From CAUPWF01 sp036656795 (GTDB taxonomy: Bacteria > Bacillota > Clostridia > Lachnospirales > Lachnospiraceae): DNA of 64,000 bases. Positions 1 to 9,262 of the stretch are shown here, in pieces (position 1 is the first letter of the stretch; each line of letters opens with the position of its first letter). The notes under the pieces were generated by a model. It saw only the letters and a list, made by a program, of their open reading frames with translations. It had not been told where the DNA came from and did not search any database. The stretch covers positions 16,571 to 80,570 of the forward strand of contig JAVXHR010000008.1 in the NCBI GenBank assembly GCA_036656795.1. Direction: 5' to 3'. Both the position numbers and the translations under genes were made by a program.

Positions 1-1164
1 TGCACTAGGAAGTCCAATGAACTCATTGATAACATAATTTTGTTTATAAAGTTCGTAATAAGCTTGGAATTGTTTTGGTGCTTTACTATAATCCGGTTCT
101 GCAACAGTACTGTTCGGGAATGCTGACATTGTAGCTGCCAATCCTGCAGATGCTGAACCATCTTTTCCATCTTTTCCGCCAAGTAAGTAGTTGATAAATT
201 TAGCAGCTTCTTCTTTATTCTTACAAGAATCTGAAATACCAACAGCCCAGCTTGCATAGCAGATTCCGCTCTTCTCTGTATATCCATCTTTCACAGGAAT
301 CGTAGAAGCTTCAAAGTTAATATCTTTAAACTGACTCATTGTAGCTGCTGATGCTATTGTAAATGCACAGTTTCCTGCTGCAAAATTACTTGTCATCTCT
401 GATTCTTCCAAAGTGCTCATACCTGGATATAGAGAACCATCATCATAAAGTCCTTTAAACATTTCTACAAGAGAAACTAAATCTTGGTTTCCATCTACCT
501 TGAATGCACCTGTATCATCTTTTAATTTGATTCCTGAGCCCCAGCCAGTTCCCATAAATACATTTTGAATACCGTTTGCATTTGTTGTACCAAGGTTTAA
601 TGCGAATGCAGAATGCCCTGCTGCTGTAATCTTCTTACATGCATCTCCTAATTCACTCCATGTAGCTGGGATTTTTTCAACTCCCGAAGCTTTTAATATG
701 TCCATGTTTACATACATTGGATAAGCAAAGTTTAACACAGGAACAACATAGCCCGTATTATCTATTTTCCAGATATCACTTGCCAGTTTGCTGTCCACTC
801 CGGCTGCTTCAGCATCAGTCAAAACACCCATATCTGCAAATTCTGCAAGCCACGCACCATCAACACTTACGATGTCTGCAATTGTACCATTGGTAGCACC
901 TGCTGTAATTGCTGTCTTGGTATCTGCCCAAGGTGCTGTTAGTAATTCAACTTTAACGCCTGTTTCTTTTTCATATTTAGCACAGATATCATCTAAATAT
1001 CCTTCCGGAAGTTCTGCCCCCCACCATTGTTGAAATTTCAATGTTACATCACCGGTGGATTCTTTCTTGTCTTCTGGCTTACTTGCACATGCTGCCATAC
1101 TAACCATCATAGCGCCAACCATACCAATAGCCAATCCCTTTTTCATAACCTTTCTTAAATTCAT
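1..1164 (-). CDS. ABC transporter sugar-binding lipoprotein (C-terminus outside window)
   Basis: Family 1 extracellular solute-binding protein of a carbohydrate ABC importer, lipid-anchored outside the membrane. The frame is open from the ATG at 1164 to the window edge (388 codons), so the C-terminus is missing. The N-terminus has a Lys-rich start, a hydrophobic stretch and a lipobox ending MAAC, with Cys26 as the expected lipidation site, followed by Lys/Glu-rich linker. A strong ribosome site (GGGAGG) lies about 7 bases before this ATG. It has its own promoter at 1283-1310 and follows araA, so it probably binds arabinose or arabino-oligosaccharides (inference). It is a different family from the ChvE-like binding protein at 9263-10363. 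The matching permeases would lie beyond the left edge. Confidence 0.88.
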   Translation of the reverse strand, partial: MNLRKVMKKGLAIGMVGAMMVSMAACASKPEDKKESTGDVTLKFQQWWGAELPEGYLDDICAKYEKETGVKVELLTAPWADTKTAITAGATNGTIADIVSVDGAWLAEFADMGVLTDAEAAGVDSKLASDIWKIDNTGYVVPVLNFAYPMYVNMDILKASGVEKIPATWSELGDACKKITAAGHSAFALNLGTTNANGIQNVFMGTGWGSGIKLKDDTGAFKVDGNQDLVSLVEMFKGLYDDGSLYPGMSTLEESEMTSNFAAGNCAFTIASAATMSQFKDINFEASTIPVKDGYTEKSGICYASWAVGISDSCKNKEEAAKFINYLLGGKDGKDGSASAGLAATMSAFPNSTVAEPDYSKAPKQFQAYYELYKQNYVINEFIGLPSA

Positions 1165-1282
1165 GCCTTTTCCTCCCTTACTTTTTTAGCCCGTGTGTAT
1201 AATTTTTTCACTACGTGTTCCGTTTGTCTATAAATTAACGTTTTCTCATTATTCACACGTTCTTTACGTCTTGTTAAATTTT

Positions 1283-1310
1283 ATTTTACCACTTTTCACG
1301 CATATGTCAA
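1283..1310 (-). promoter_or_regulatory. Predicted sigma-A promoter of the truncated sugar-binding gene
   Basis: Read on the minus strand, TTGACA (1310-1305) is followed by a 16-base spacer and TAAAAT (1288-1283). A TG one base before the -10 gives an extended -10. The start codon is about 120 bases downstream. Confidence 0.7.
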
Positions 1311-1415
1311 TATATTTTTATTATTTCATTGTTTTTTAGTGTATTTTAACAACTAGATGACGCTTTTGCGCTAATGGCTAAATAAAATTTCATTCCATAT
1401 TGGATTCTTTCAAGT

Positions 1416-1478
1416 GGGGACGGGGTAAAATGCAAATGGGGACGGGGTATTTTTGAAAAATACCCCGTCCCCATTTGC
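1416..1478. repeat. REP-like GGGGACGGGG element, copy 1
   Basis: A single half-unit (GGGGACGGGGTA, from 1416) is followed by a perfect 23-base inverted repeat (1432-1454 and 1456-1478) built on the same core. It starts 8 bases past the araA stop and could also act as a transcription terminator. Three related copies lie at 52810, 54745 and 57166. Confidence 0.9.
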
Positions 1479-1485
1479 TTGCTTT

Positions 1486-2982
1486 TTATCTATATACCAT
1501 TGCATTCCATTTAAGTTCATTTTTAAAATTACGAATTGTTGTATCTGCATCTATAAACACCGTTTCGATTCCCATTGCAGCACCCCAATCTGCCATTTGA
1601 TCTGCTGTAAGATCGTATGAGAATGCGGTATGGTGTGCTCCACCTGCCAATATCCATGCTTCCGCTCCTGTTTCCAAGTTTGGTTCTGGTGTCCAAAATG
1701 CGGTTGCCACCGGTAATTTTGGCATTGGTTTTTCCACTTTTTTGCAATTGACAGTATTGATAATCAATCGAAAACGGTTCCCCAAATCAATCAAAGATGT
1801 AGCAATTGCAGGTCCTTCTTTAGATGTAAACACTAAGCGTGCCGGATCTTCTCTATCTCCCATAGATAACGGCTGTACCTTAATGCTAATTGGTCCTTCT
1901 GCTATAGTAGGGCATACTTCCAACATATGCGCCTGTAGAATTCCTTCTTTTCCAGGCACTAGATTATACGTATAATCCTCCATAAATGATGTTCCTTTTG
2001 CATCTTTCATGCCTGCTGTCATAATCTTCATTACGCGAACCATTGCAGCCGTCTTCCAGTCGCCCTCGCCGCCAAACCCATATCCTTTTTCCATCAATCT
2101 TTGAATCGCAAGTCCCGGTAATTGTTGAAGTGCGCCAAGATCTCCAAAATGTGTTACAATCGCTTGATAATTTTTTTCTATCAAGAATCGTTCCATTCCA
2201 ATTTCTATTCCGGCCTGTACCGCAACATGTTTTCTGAATTCGCCTTCCTCGCGTCCCTCTAACAAAATATCATATTTGTCATAGTATTCTTCTACCAAAG
2301 CATCCGTATCACCTTTTGACACCTGGCCTATGACTTCCGCAATCTCATTTACCGGATAAGCGTCTATCTCCCAGCCAAATTTAATCTGCGCTTCTACTTT
2401 ATCGCCTTCTGTTACCGCAACATTCCTCATGTTATCTGCAATACGCATTACCCGAACATGTGTACTCTCCATAATTCCCACTGCGGTTCTCATCCATTCG
2501 CCTAAACGCTCCTGCACCGTTTTATCGTCCCAGAATCCAACGATAACTTTTCGTTCTATTCCCATACGGCTTACGATATGCCCATATTCCCGATCTCCGT
2601 GAGCTGCCTGATTCTCATTCATAAAATCCATATCAATAGAATCATATGGAATCTCTCGATTAAACTGTGTATGAAGATGACATAATGGTTTTCGGTATTC
2701 CTGTAGCCCTAAGATCCATGATTTTGCCGGTGAAAATGTATGCATCCATGTAATCACGCCTGCACAAGTCTCATCTCCATTTGCTTCATTAAATGTCTTT
2801 CTAATTAATTCATTGGTAATTAATGTAGGTTTTAGCACCACCTCATAAGGAAGTATTCCCGACTGATTCAGTCGTTCTACAATAATTGCAGAATGTTCCG
2901 CTACATGAGCCAGGCATTCCTGTCCGTACAGATCCTGTGATCCGGTTGCAAACCAAAATTTATAATCTTTATTTTTTAACAT
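1486..2982 (-). CDS. araA: L-arabinose isomerase AraA
   Basis: Cytoplasmic enzyme converting L-arabinose to L-ribulose, the first step of arabinose catabolism. The 498-residue product matches the usual length of about 500. The N-terminal FWFATGSQDLYG motif, the GFGGEGDWK segment with a metal-binding Glu, and the late AGGAHHT segment with a metal-binding His are all present. The ATG at 2982 is preferred because AAGGAG sits 5-6 bases upstream. The longer reading from 3030 would overlap araD and has no comparable site. It is the last catabolic gene after araB and araD, 19 bases after araD, so cotranscription is likely. Confidence 0.96.
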   Translation of the reverse strand: MLKNKDYKFWFATGSQDLYGQECLAHVAEHSAIIVERLNQSGILPYEVVLKPTLITNELIRKTFNEANGDETCAGVITWMHTFSPAKSWILGLQEYRKPLCHLHTQFNREIPYDSIDMDFMNENQAAHGDREYGHIVSRMGIERKVIVGFWDDKTVQERLGEWMRTAVGIMESTHVRVMRIADNMRNVAVTEGDKVEAQIKFGWEIDAYPVNEIAEVIGQVSKGDTDALVEEYYDKYDILLEGREEGEFRKHVAVQAGIEIGMERFLIEKNYQAIVTHFGDLGALQQLPGLAIQRLMEKGYGFGGEGDWKTAAMVRVMKIMTAGMKDAKGTSFMEDYTYNLVPGKEGILQAHMLEVCPTIAEGPISIKVQPLSMGDREDPARLVFTSKEGPAIATSLIDLGNRFRLIINTVNCKKVEKPMPKLPVATAFWTPEPNLETGAEAWILAGGAHHTAFSYDLTADQMADWGAAMGIETVFIDADTTIRNFKNELKWNAMVYR

Positions 2983-3001
2983 ATTTTTCTCCTTTAAGAA
3001 G

Positions 3002-3688
3002 TTAGTTTCCATAATACGCGTCTGTTCCATGTTTTCTAAAATAGTGTTTATCCTGCAACTCCTGTGGCGCTTCCTGATTTTTAGGATTCAGCATTTCACA
3101 ACGCGCTGCCATCTTTGCAACTTCTTCTAATACCACTGCATGATGCACCGCCTCTTTAGCATCCGTCCCCCAGGTAAATGGCCCATGATTTTTACACAAT
3201 GCTGCCGGTGTTGCCATATAATCTCGATTTTTAAAATAATCTACAATCAGACAACCTGTATTGCCTTCGTAATCCTCTTCAATCTCTTCTTTTGTTAAGT
3301 TACGAAGGCACGGAATCTCACCATACATATAGTCTGCATGTGTGGTTCCATAACAAGGAATACTTCTTCCCGCCTGAGCCCAGCTCGTTGCCCAAGAGGA
3401 ATGCGTATGCACAATTCCACCAATCTTGGTAAGATGTCTATACAACTTTGCATGGGTTGCCGTATCCGAAGACGGGTTATATCTCCCCTCTATCTTAGTT
3501 CCATCTAGATCAACCACCACCATATCATCTGCTGTCAATTCATCATAAGCAATTCCACTTGGCTTAATTACAAATAATCCTGTTTCTCTATCTATTGCGC
3601 TCACATTTCCCCATGTAAATGTAACAAGTTCATAATGAGGGAGCAGCCGATTCATCTCGCATACTTCTTGTTTTAATTTCTCTAACAT
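3002..3688 (-). CDS. araD: L-ribulose-5-phosphate 4-epimerase AraD
   Basis: Class II aldolase-fold enzyme that epimerises L-ribulose 5-phosphate to D-xylulose 5-phosphate, feeding the pentose phosphate pathway. The 228 residues match the family length. Visible landmarks are TWGNVSAID near the N-terminus, the metal-binding HTHSSWATSWA segment, a third His in GTTHADYMYG, and NHGPFTWG toward the C-terminus. The start has GGAAGG upstream. It lies 17 bases after araB and 19 before araA, all on the minus strand. Confidence 0.96.
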   Translation of the reverse strand: MLEKLKQEVCEMNRLLPHYELVTFTWGNVSAIDRETGLFVIKPSGIAYDELTADDMVVVDLDGTKIEGRYNPSSDTATHAKLYRHLTKIGGIVHTHSSWATSWAQAGRSIPCYGTTHADYMYGEIPCLRNLTKEEIEEDYEGNTGCLIVDYFKNRDYMATPAALCKNHGPFTWGTDAKEAVHHAVVLEEVAKMAARCEMLNPKNQEAPQELQDKHYFRKHGTDAYYGN

Positions 3689-3705
3689 CTAACCTTCCTC
3701 CAATG

Positions 3706-5301
3706 TTACTTCAAAAAATCTATTGCCATACGTTCAATTGGCAATCCATTCTGATAGCGTTTCATAAATTCATCAAACCCCACAACGTCCCCAGGGTTCG
3801 GCACTACCGTAGTCCCCTCTGTTCCCTCAAATACATGTTGCAATAAAAAGTCTTCCAGTGTTTCATCTTCTTTTTTCGTGCGCCTGTACGCTGCAAGTAG
3901 GGCAATTCCCCACGCACCACCTTCGCCCGCTGTATCCATCACTGTAATCGGTGTGTTCGTAGCTGCAGCCATAACTCGCTGCCCAACATTTTTCGTCTTG
4001 AACAGTCCGCCGTGCCCTAATATCTGTTCCACCTGAACATTTTCTCGTTTCATAAGAATATCCAAGCCCGTCTTCAACGCACCCAAAGACGTAAATAGAT
4101 GTACCCTCATAAAATTAGCCAAATTAAATTGGCTCTCCGGTGTACGTACGAATAATGGTCGTCCTTCTTCAAATCCAGTAATATGTTCTCCAGAGACATA
4201 ATTATAAGCCAGCAATCCACCACAATCAGAATCACCTTCTAGCGCTTTCTCATATAATGTGCCATATAATTTTGTCATATCTACCTCTATGCCTAAAGCT
4301 TCTGCAAATTCTTTAAAGACAGAAACCCACGCATTTAAATCTGAAGTACAATTATTGCAATGAACCATGGCAACCGGGTGTCCACTTGGAGTGGTCACAA
4401 GATCAATCTCCGAATACGCTTTTGACAATTCTTTTTCCAGTACAATCATAGCAAATACAGAAGTACCTGCAGAAACATTTCCTGTACGTTTTGCAACACT
4501 ATTGGTTGCAGTCATGCCTGTTCCCGCATCACCTTCCGGTGGACAAAACAAAATTCCCGGTTGCAACTGTCCCGTAACATCTAACAACTTTGCTCCCTCT
4601 ACGGTCAGCGTCCCTGCAGCATCTCCAGCCACTAATACTTGTGGCAATATCTCTTCTGCTTTCCATGGGAATTTCTCGTCAGCTATTAAAGTTTCAAATT
4701 GACAAAGCATAGTACTGTTATAATTTTTTGTGTGCGAATCAATTGGAAACATTCCCGACGCTTCTCCAACTCCCAGCACCTTTTGGTCTGTTAATTTCCA
4801 ATGGATATATCCCGCCAATGTTGTGCAAAACCGTATGAGCGGCACATGTTGTTCTTGATTTAAGACAGCCTGATACAGATGTGCCACACTCCACCTTTGT
4901 GGAATATGGTATGCAAATAATCCAGACAACACTTCCGATGCCTGTTCTGTTGTCGTATTACGCCATGTCCGAAACGGAACCAACAACTTCTCATCTTTAT
5001 CAAACGCAAGATATCCATGCATCATTCCGCTAATGCCTATTGAACCTATGGTGCGAAGCGTAACCCCATATCTAGCAGTAACATCTTCTGCCATCTTTTG
5101 ATAGCTCATCTGCAAACCCTCTATTATATGTTCAAGACTATAAGACCAGATATTATCTACCAGTTGATTTTCCCAGTCATAATTGCCGGAAGCAATTGGC
5201 ATATAATCTGTCCCAATTAAAATCGCTTTAATTCTTGTGGAACCAAATTCAATCCCCAACGATGTTTTCCCGTCTATGATTTCTTGTTTTATATTGCCCA
5301 C
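3706..5301 (-). CDS. araB: FGGY-family ribulokinase, AraB type
   Basis: Phosphorylates L-ribulose to L-ribulose 5-phosphate using ATP. The 531-residue product has the FGGY sugar-kinase layout: the phosphate-binding GIEFGSTRIKAILIG near residue 15, GSIGISGMMHG for the sugar site, and GHGGLFKT in the C-terminal nucleotide domain. The start is GTG (5301), supported by GGAGG seven bases upstream. Assignment as ribulokinase rests on its place between araR and araD. By sequence alone a related pentulose kinase is possible. Confidence 0.9.
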   Translation of the reverse strand: MGNIKQEIIDGKTSLGIEFGSTRIKAILIGTDYMPIASGNYDWENQLVDNIWSYSLEHIIEGLQMSYQKMAEDVTARYGVTLRTIGSIGISGMMHGYLAFDKDEKLLVPFRTWRNTTTEQASEVLSGLFAYHIPQRWSVAHLYQAVLNQEQHVPLIRFCTTLAGYIHWKLTDQKVLGVGEASGMFPIDSHTKNYNSTMLCQFETLIADEKFPWKAEEILPQVLVAGDAAGTLTVEGAKLLDVTGQLQPGILFCPPEGDAGTGMTATNSVAKRTGNVSAGTSVFAMIVLEKELSKAYSEIDLVTTPSGHPVAMVHCNNCTSDLNAWVSVFKEFAEALGIEVDMTKLYGTLYEKALEGDSDCGGLLAYNYVSGEHITGFEEGRPLFVRTPESQFNLANFMRVHLFTSLGALKTGLDILMKRENVQVEQILGHGGLFKTKNVGQRVMAAATNTPITVMDTAGEGGAWGIALLAAYRRTKKEDETLEDFLLQHVFEGTEGTTVVPNPGDVVGFDEFMKRYQNGLPIERMAIDFLK

Positions 5302-5329
5302 GTTTAATCCTCCATTATATTTTACATTT

Positions 5330-6421
5330 CTATATATGTTTTAGAATTTTTACAGATTTTCTTACCACCAATTCCGGCTCTAACTCAACTGTTGCATCAT
5401 ATGGTATTCCCTGTACTAAGCGCAGGATATGTTCTCCCGCAATACGACCCAAGGATTTTAGTGGATTATTAACCGTCGTGAGTGGCACTTCCGCCATCTT
5501 TGCAAGATCCGAATTATCAATTCCCGCAACAGACATCTGTTCCGGAACACTGATCCCCGCCTTTTTGCAGATGGACAATAGTTTATTTGCAACCACATCA
5601 TTGTAACAGGCACATGCTGTACAATTTTTTAGTCTCCTCAAAACCGTTCTGCTTTCTAATTTTAATTCTTCCATATCTTCTGTATCAATCCACATAATAT
5701 GTTCATCTCGCACCGGTAAGTTGGCCTCCGTCATCGCTTCCACATACCCCTCATATCTCCGGGGTCCTTGACCGTCATCGAGTTTAAATATACCCGCAAT
5801 CTTTGTATGCCCACAAGAGAGCAGATATTGCGTAATCATCTTCCCCGCCATCTTATCGTTCATAGACACATGTGGTAACATCACACCTTGATAATAACTA
5901 TTTAAAAATAATGTCGGTATCTTCCGACGGATAATCTCATCATACAAATCTTTATTAAAACTTGGCAGCCCACTTTTGACCGGTTCTATAATAATTCCGT
6001 CTACCAGTTGTTTTTCTAATATATTTGTCAAAACACTACGTTCTTTCTGCCCTTGATTATGGGAAAACGCCAATTGAATAGTATATCCTGCTCCCGAAAC
6101 TACCCGTTCAATTTCCTGGATAATATTGGGAAATATGTATTCTTCCACATATGTTGTCACAATTGCAATATTCATCGTGTTCTGGTATTTTTGTTCATTA
6201 AATATATTATTGATATAGGTGCCACTGCCTCTTCGACTTTCTGTAATCCCTTCCTCTTCCAACACAGCAAGGGCACGACGGACTGTCTGTCTGCTTATCC
6301 GAAATTTTGTAACTAGCTCATTCTCAGAGGACATTCTATGTCCTGGTACGAATGTTCCATTTTCAATTTGGGCCTTTACCCAGTCTACCAATTCTCTATA
6401 TTTTGGTTTTCGCTCCATCAT
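5330..6421 (-). CDS. araR: Arabinose-responsive repressor AraR (GntR DNA-binding head, LacI-type sensor)
   Basis: Transcriptional repressor of arabinose genes, released by L-arabinose in the Bacillus model. The 363-residue chimera has an N-terminal GntR winged helix (about residues 5-75, with SSENELVTKFRISRQTVRRAL) and a C-terminal periplasmic-binding-protein-like effector domain of the LacI/GalR type ending near ELVVRKS. Two ATGs in tandem (6421 and 6418) follow GGGAGG, and the second has the better spacing. The gene sits between the transporter genes and araB. A candidate operator is the palindrome at 10637-10649. Confidence 0.92.
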   Translation of the reverse strand: MMERKPKYRELVDWVKAQIENGTFVPGHRMSSENELVTKFRISRQTVRRALAVLEEEGITESRRGSGTYINNIFNEQKYQNTMNIAIVTTYVEEYIFPNIIQEIERVVSGAGYTIQLAFSHNQGQKERSVLTNILEKQLVDGIIIEPVKSGLPSFNKDLYDEIIRRKIPTLFLNSYYQGVMLPHVSMNDKMAGKMITQYLLSCGHTKIAGIFKLDDGQGPRRYEGYVEAMTEANLPVRDEHIMWIDTEDMEELKLESRTVLRRLKNCTACACYNDVVANKLLSICKKAGISVPEQMSVAGIDNSDLAKMAEVPLTTVNNPLKSLGRIAGEHILRLVQGIPYDATVELEPELVVRKSVKILKHI

Positions 6422-6451
6422 GCCACCTCCCTTTTCATTTCTCAGACTCTT

Positions 6452-7618
6452 CTAAGCTTTCTTTTTACTTGATAATACATCAAATGTAACTGCGCCAAGA
6501 AGTACTAATCCTTTTACTACTTTTTGAATATCTGTTGATAAGTTCATCAAAGACATTCCGTTATTCAAGATACCCATGATAAATGCACCAACTACCGCAC
6601 CAACAATTGTACCAACACCACCGGCTGCTGCCGCTCCACCAATATAACAAGAACCTATAGCATCTAGTTCAAAACCATCTCCTGCCTTTGGTGTTGCAGA
6701 AGCATTACGAGCTGCCAGAACAATTCCGGCTACTGCTGCAAGAAGCCCCATATTGGCATATACCCAGAAGAATACTTTCTTTGTATTAATACCCGACAAT
6801 TTAGCTGCTTTCGCATTTCCACCTAAGGCGTAGATTTGTCGACCCGCTACTGTTTTTGAAGTAATGAAATGATAGATAGCTACCACGACAGCCATCAGTG
6901 CAAGTACGATTGGAACGCCATTATATTCTGCAAGTTTCAAGAAAAAGAACCATACAATTCCAGCTATAATAGCCACTTTCAATCCCACCTGCCACATCGG
7001 ACTTGTAGAAAAACCATATTTTTTCTTCGTTCTCATATCTTTTAATTCAAATACAATTAACAATAATGTAGCTATCGCCGCTATAATAATACATACCAGA
7101 TCTAATTCCCGTCCGGCAATTCCAACTTTCATCGTTGGTAAAAATCCAGCTCCTACTTTTACAAAGCTCTCCGGAAGCGGTCCCTTGGTTCGAGCTTGTA
7201 ACAGCGTATATGTGAGCCCTCGACCCATTAACATCGTTGCCAACGTTACAACAAAAGGAGGTATTCCCAAAAAAGCAATGAAAAATCCCACAAAGCAACC
7301 TGATAGCAAGCCAATCCCAAGTGCCGCGAGAAATGCCACCGGTACCGATGTCCCTTTATCCACTACCAGAATCGCCGCTACTGCTCCTGTTACCGCCACG
7401 ATAGAACCTACACCAAGGTCGATGTTACCCGTTAGTACACATAATAACATACCCGTTGCAAGAATGACAACATATCCATTTTGCATAACTAAATTATTGA
7501 TATTAACCGAAGTAGAATTCTTTCCTCCCGTTAAAAGATTGAAAATAATAAAAATTGCAATTAATGCAAGAAACATTCCATACTCTTGTAAACTAATACT
7601 AGCTTTTTTCTTATCCAT
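6452..7618 (-). CDS. gguB: Monosaccharide ABC transporter permease (GguB/MmsB type)
   Basis: Inner-membrane channel of a CUT2-type monosaccharide importer for arabinose, xylose or galactose-like sugars. The 388 residues are almost entirely hydrophobic segments, with the conserved NIDLGVGSIVAVTGA motif early and the long variant's extra middle region (about residues 185-260) typical of the GguB/XylH group. A single permease gene implies a homodimer. Only 3 bases separate it from the upstream ATPase stop, so translation is probably coupled. It is followed by araR after 30 bases. Confidence 0.9.
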   Translation of the reverse strand: MDKKKASISLQEYGMFLALIAIFIIFNLLTGGKNSTSVNINNLVMQNGYVVILATGMLLCVLTGNIDLGVGSIVAVTGAVAAILVVDKGTSVPVAFLAALGIGLLSGCFVGFFIAFLGIPPFVVTLATMLMGRGLTYTLLQARTKGPLPESFVKVGAGFLPTMKVGIAGRELDLVCIIIAAIATLLLIVFELKDMRTKKKYGFSTSPMWQVGLKVAIIAGIVWFFFLKLAEYNGVPIVLALMAVVVAIYHFITSKTVAGRQIYALGGNAKAAKLSGINTKKVFFWVYANMGLLAAVAGIVLAARNASATPKAGDGFELDAIGSCYIGGAAAAGGVGTIVGAVVGAFIMGILNNGMSLMNLSTDIQKVVKGLVLLGAVTFDVLSSKKKA

Positions 7619-7621
7619 TGT

Positions 7622-9178
7622 CTAGTCCCCTTTCCTATTATGCGCCATAATGCAACCCATAATTCGCTCTTGTGATAATTCATCTTTTGATATCTCTCCT
7701 GCAATCTGACCTTCATTGATAACATAAGCTCTATCGCAAGTTCCTATAATTTCAGGCATTTCCGAAGAAATTACAATAATTGCTTTTCCTGATTTTGCCA
7801 ATTCATTAATCGCTGTATATATCTCATATTTTGCCCCTACATCAATTCCTCGTGTTGGTTCATCTAGAATCAATACGTCCGGTTGTGTCAACATCCATTT
7901 TGCCAATACTACTTTCTGTTGATTACCACCTGATAACGAACCCACCGACTGATGAATCGAATTCGCTTTTACATTAATCAATTTCTTATATTCTTCAGCT
8001 TTTAGAACCTCTTCGTTTTGATTTACAATTCCACCTTTGGAAAAATAATTTCTAAGTGCCGCCATGGTCATATTGTGTTTGATATCATCTATTAATACTA
8101 AGCCATATGTCTTTCGATCTTCTGATGTATACGCAATCTTATGATTGATCGCATCTGATACATGATTAATCTTCACAGGCTTTCCATGCATTTTAATATT
8201 TCCGGATATCTTTTGCCCATATTCTTTACCAAACAAGCTCATCGCAAGCTCGGTACGTCCTGCGCCCATTAATCCCGCAAACCCTACAACTTCTCCTGCG
8301 CGAACATGAAAGGACACATTTTTAATCATCTGTCGATTGGCGTCATCCGGGTGAAATACGTTCCAATCTTCAACCTCAAGAATCGTCTCTCCAATCGGGC
8401 ATTCCTTCGGATCTCTGATTGGATATCGGTCTGTTAATTCTCGGCCAACCATTCCTTTTATAATGCGATCTTCACTGAAGTCATCTTCTCCTTTTATAAG
8501 GGTTTCAATCGTTTTTCCATCACGTATAATTGTAATTGCATCCGCCACATAGCTGATTTCGTTTAACTTGTGGGATATCATAATACAAGTAACCCCTTTT
8601 TTCTTTAATTCCAGCATAATTTCCAAAAGTTTTGCACTTTCTTCATCATTCAAAGCTGCTGTAGGCTCGTCCAATATAAGCAATTCTACATCTTTTGCCA
8701 TCGCCTTTGCAATCTCTATCAATTGTTGTTTTCCAACACCCAACTTACTAATCTGTGTATCTACATCCTCATCTTCTAACCCTACCGTCCGCAAAACTTC
8801 TTTCGCTTTACTTCTGGTTTCCGTCCAGTTAATAACTCCCCTCATTACTGTTTGCTCATTTCCCATAAAGACATTCTCTGCAATCGAAAGATATGGGCTA
8901 AGCGCTAATTCCTGGTGAATAATAACAATTCCCTTGTCCTCACTGTCTTTGATCTTATGGAACTGGCTAACATTTCCATTATACACAATATCTCCCGAAT
9001 AGCTTCCATATGGGTAAACACCGGAAAGAACATTCATCAGTGTAGATTTTCCCGCTCCATTTTCACCACACAGTGCATGGATCTCGCCACGTTTTACCTT
9101 GATATTCACATCGTCTAATGCTTTCACTCCCGAGAATTCTTTTGTAATGTGGTTCATCTCTAAGATAATATCTGCCAT
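7622..9178 (-). CDS. gguA: Monosaccharide ABC transporter ATPase, two nucleotide-binding domains (GguA/MmsA type)
   Basis: Cytoplasmic ATPase powering sugar uptake. The 518 residues contain two fused ATP-binding domains. The first has Walker A GENGAGKST (near residue 38) and Walker B LLILDEPTAAL. The second has a degenerate P-loop (GLMGAGRTE) but intact SLSGGNQQKVVLAKW signature and VLILDEPTRGIDVGAK. This asymmetry is normal in CUT2 sugar transporters. The start has AAGGAG upstream. It lies 84 bases after the binding-protein gene, a gap containing a GC-rich hairpin (9220-9250) that may lower its expression relative to the binding protein. Confidence 0.93.
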   Translation of the reverse strand: MADIILEMNHITKEFSGVKALDDVNIKVKRGEIHALCGENGAGKSTLMNVLSGVYPYGSYSGDIVYNGNVSQFHKIKDSEDKGIVIIHQELALSPYLSIAENVFMGNEQTVMRGVINWTETRSKAKEVLRTVGLEDEDVDTQISKLGVGKQQLIEIAKAMAKDVELLILDEPTAALNDEESAKLLEIMLELKKKGVTCIMISHKLNEISYVADAITIIRDGKTIETLIKGEDDFSEDRIIKGMVGRELTDRYPIRDPKECPIGETILEVEDWNVFHPDDANRQMIKNVSFHVRAGEVVGFAGLMGAGRTELAMSLFGKEYGQKISGNIKMHGKPVKINHVSDAINHKIAYTSEDRKTYGLVLIDDIKHNMTMAALRNYFSKGGIVNQNEEVLKAEEYKKLINVKANSIHQSVGSLSGGNQQKVVLAKWMLTQPDVLILDEPTRGIDVGAKYEIYTAINELAKSGKAIIVISSEMPEIIGTCDRAYVINEGQIAGEISKDELSQERIMGCIMAHNRKGD

Positions 9179-9219
9179 CTCATCAGCTCCTTTTTCTTAT
9201 TTTGTATAGTTCTTATTTC

Positions 9220-9250
9220 AAAAAGGGCCGCGACTTTCGCCGCCGCCCCA
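9220..9250 (-). terminator. GC-rich intercistronic hairpin followed by T run
   Basis: On the minus strand a strong GC-rich stem (arms near 9242-9250 and 9225-9234, loop about AAG) is followed by TTTTT at 9224-9220. It sits just after the binding-protein stop and before the ATPase gene. Partial termination or 3'-end protection there is common in ABC operons and would give excess binding protein. Confidence 0.65.
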
Positions 9251-9262
9251 GAAGCATATGTT

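Larger units (their letters stand above)
1165..1485. other. Intergenic region between araA and the sugar-binding lipoprotein gene
   Basis: This 321-base gap holds no gene. It contains a REP-like palindrome next to the araA stop (1416-1478), a good promoter for the downstream binding protein (1283-1310) and about 110 bases of untranslated leader. The leader has a loose inverted pair, CGTGTG at 1192-1197 and CACACG at 1254-1259, which could be chance. Confidence 0.7.
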
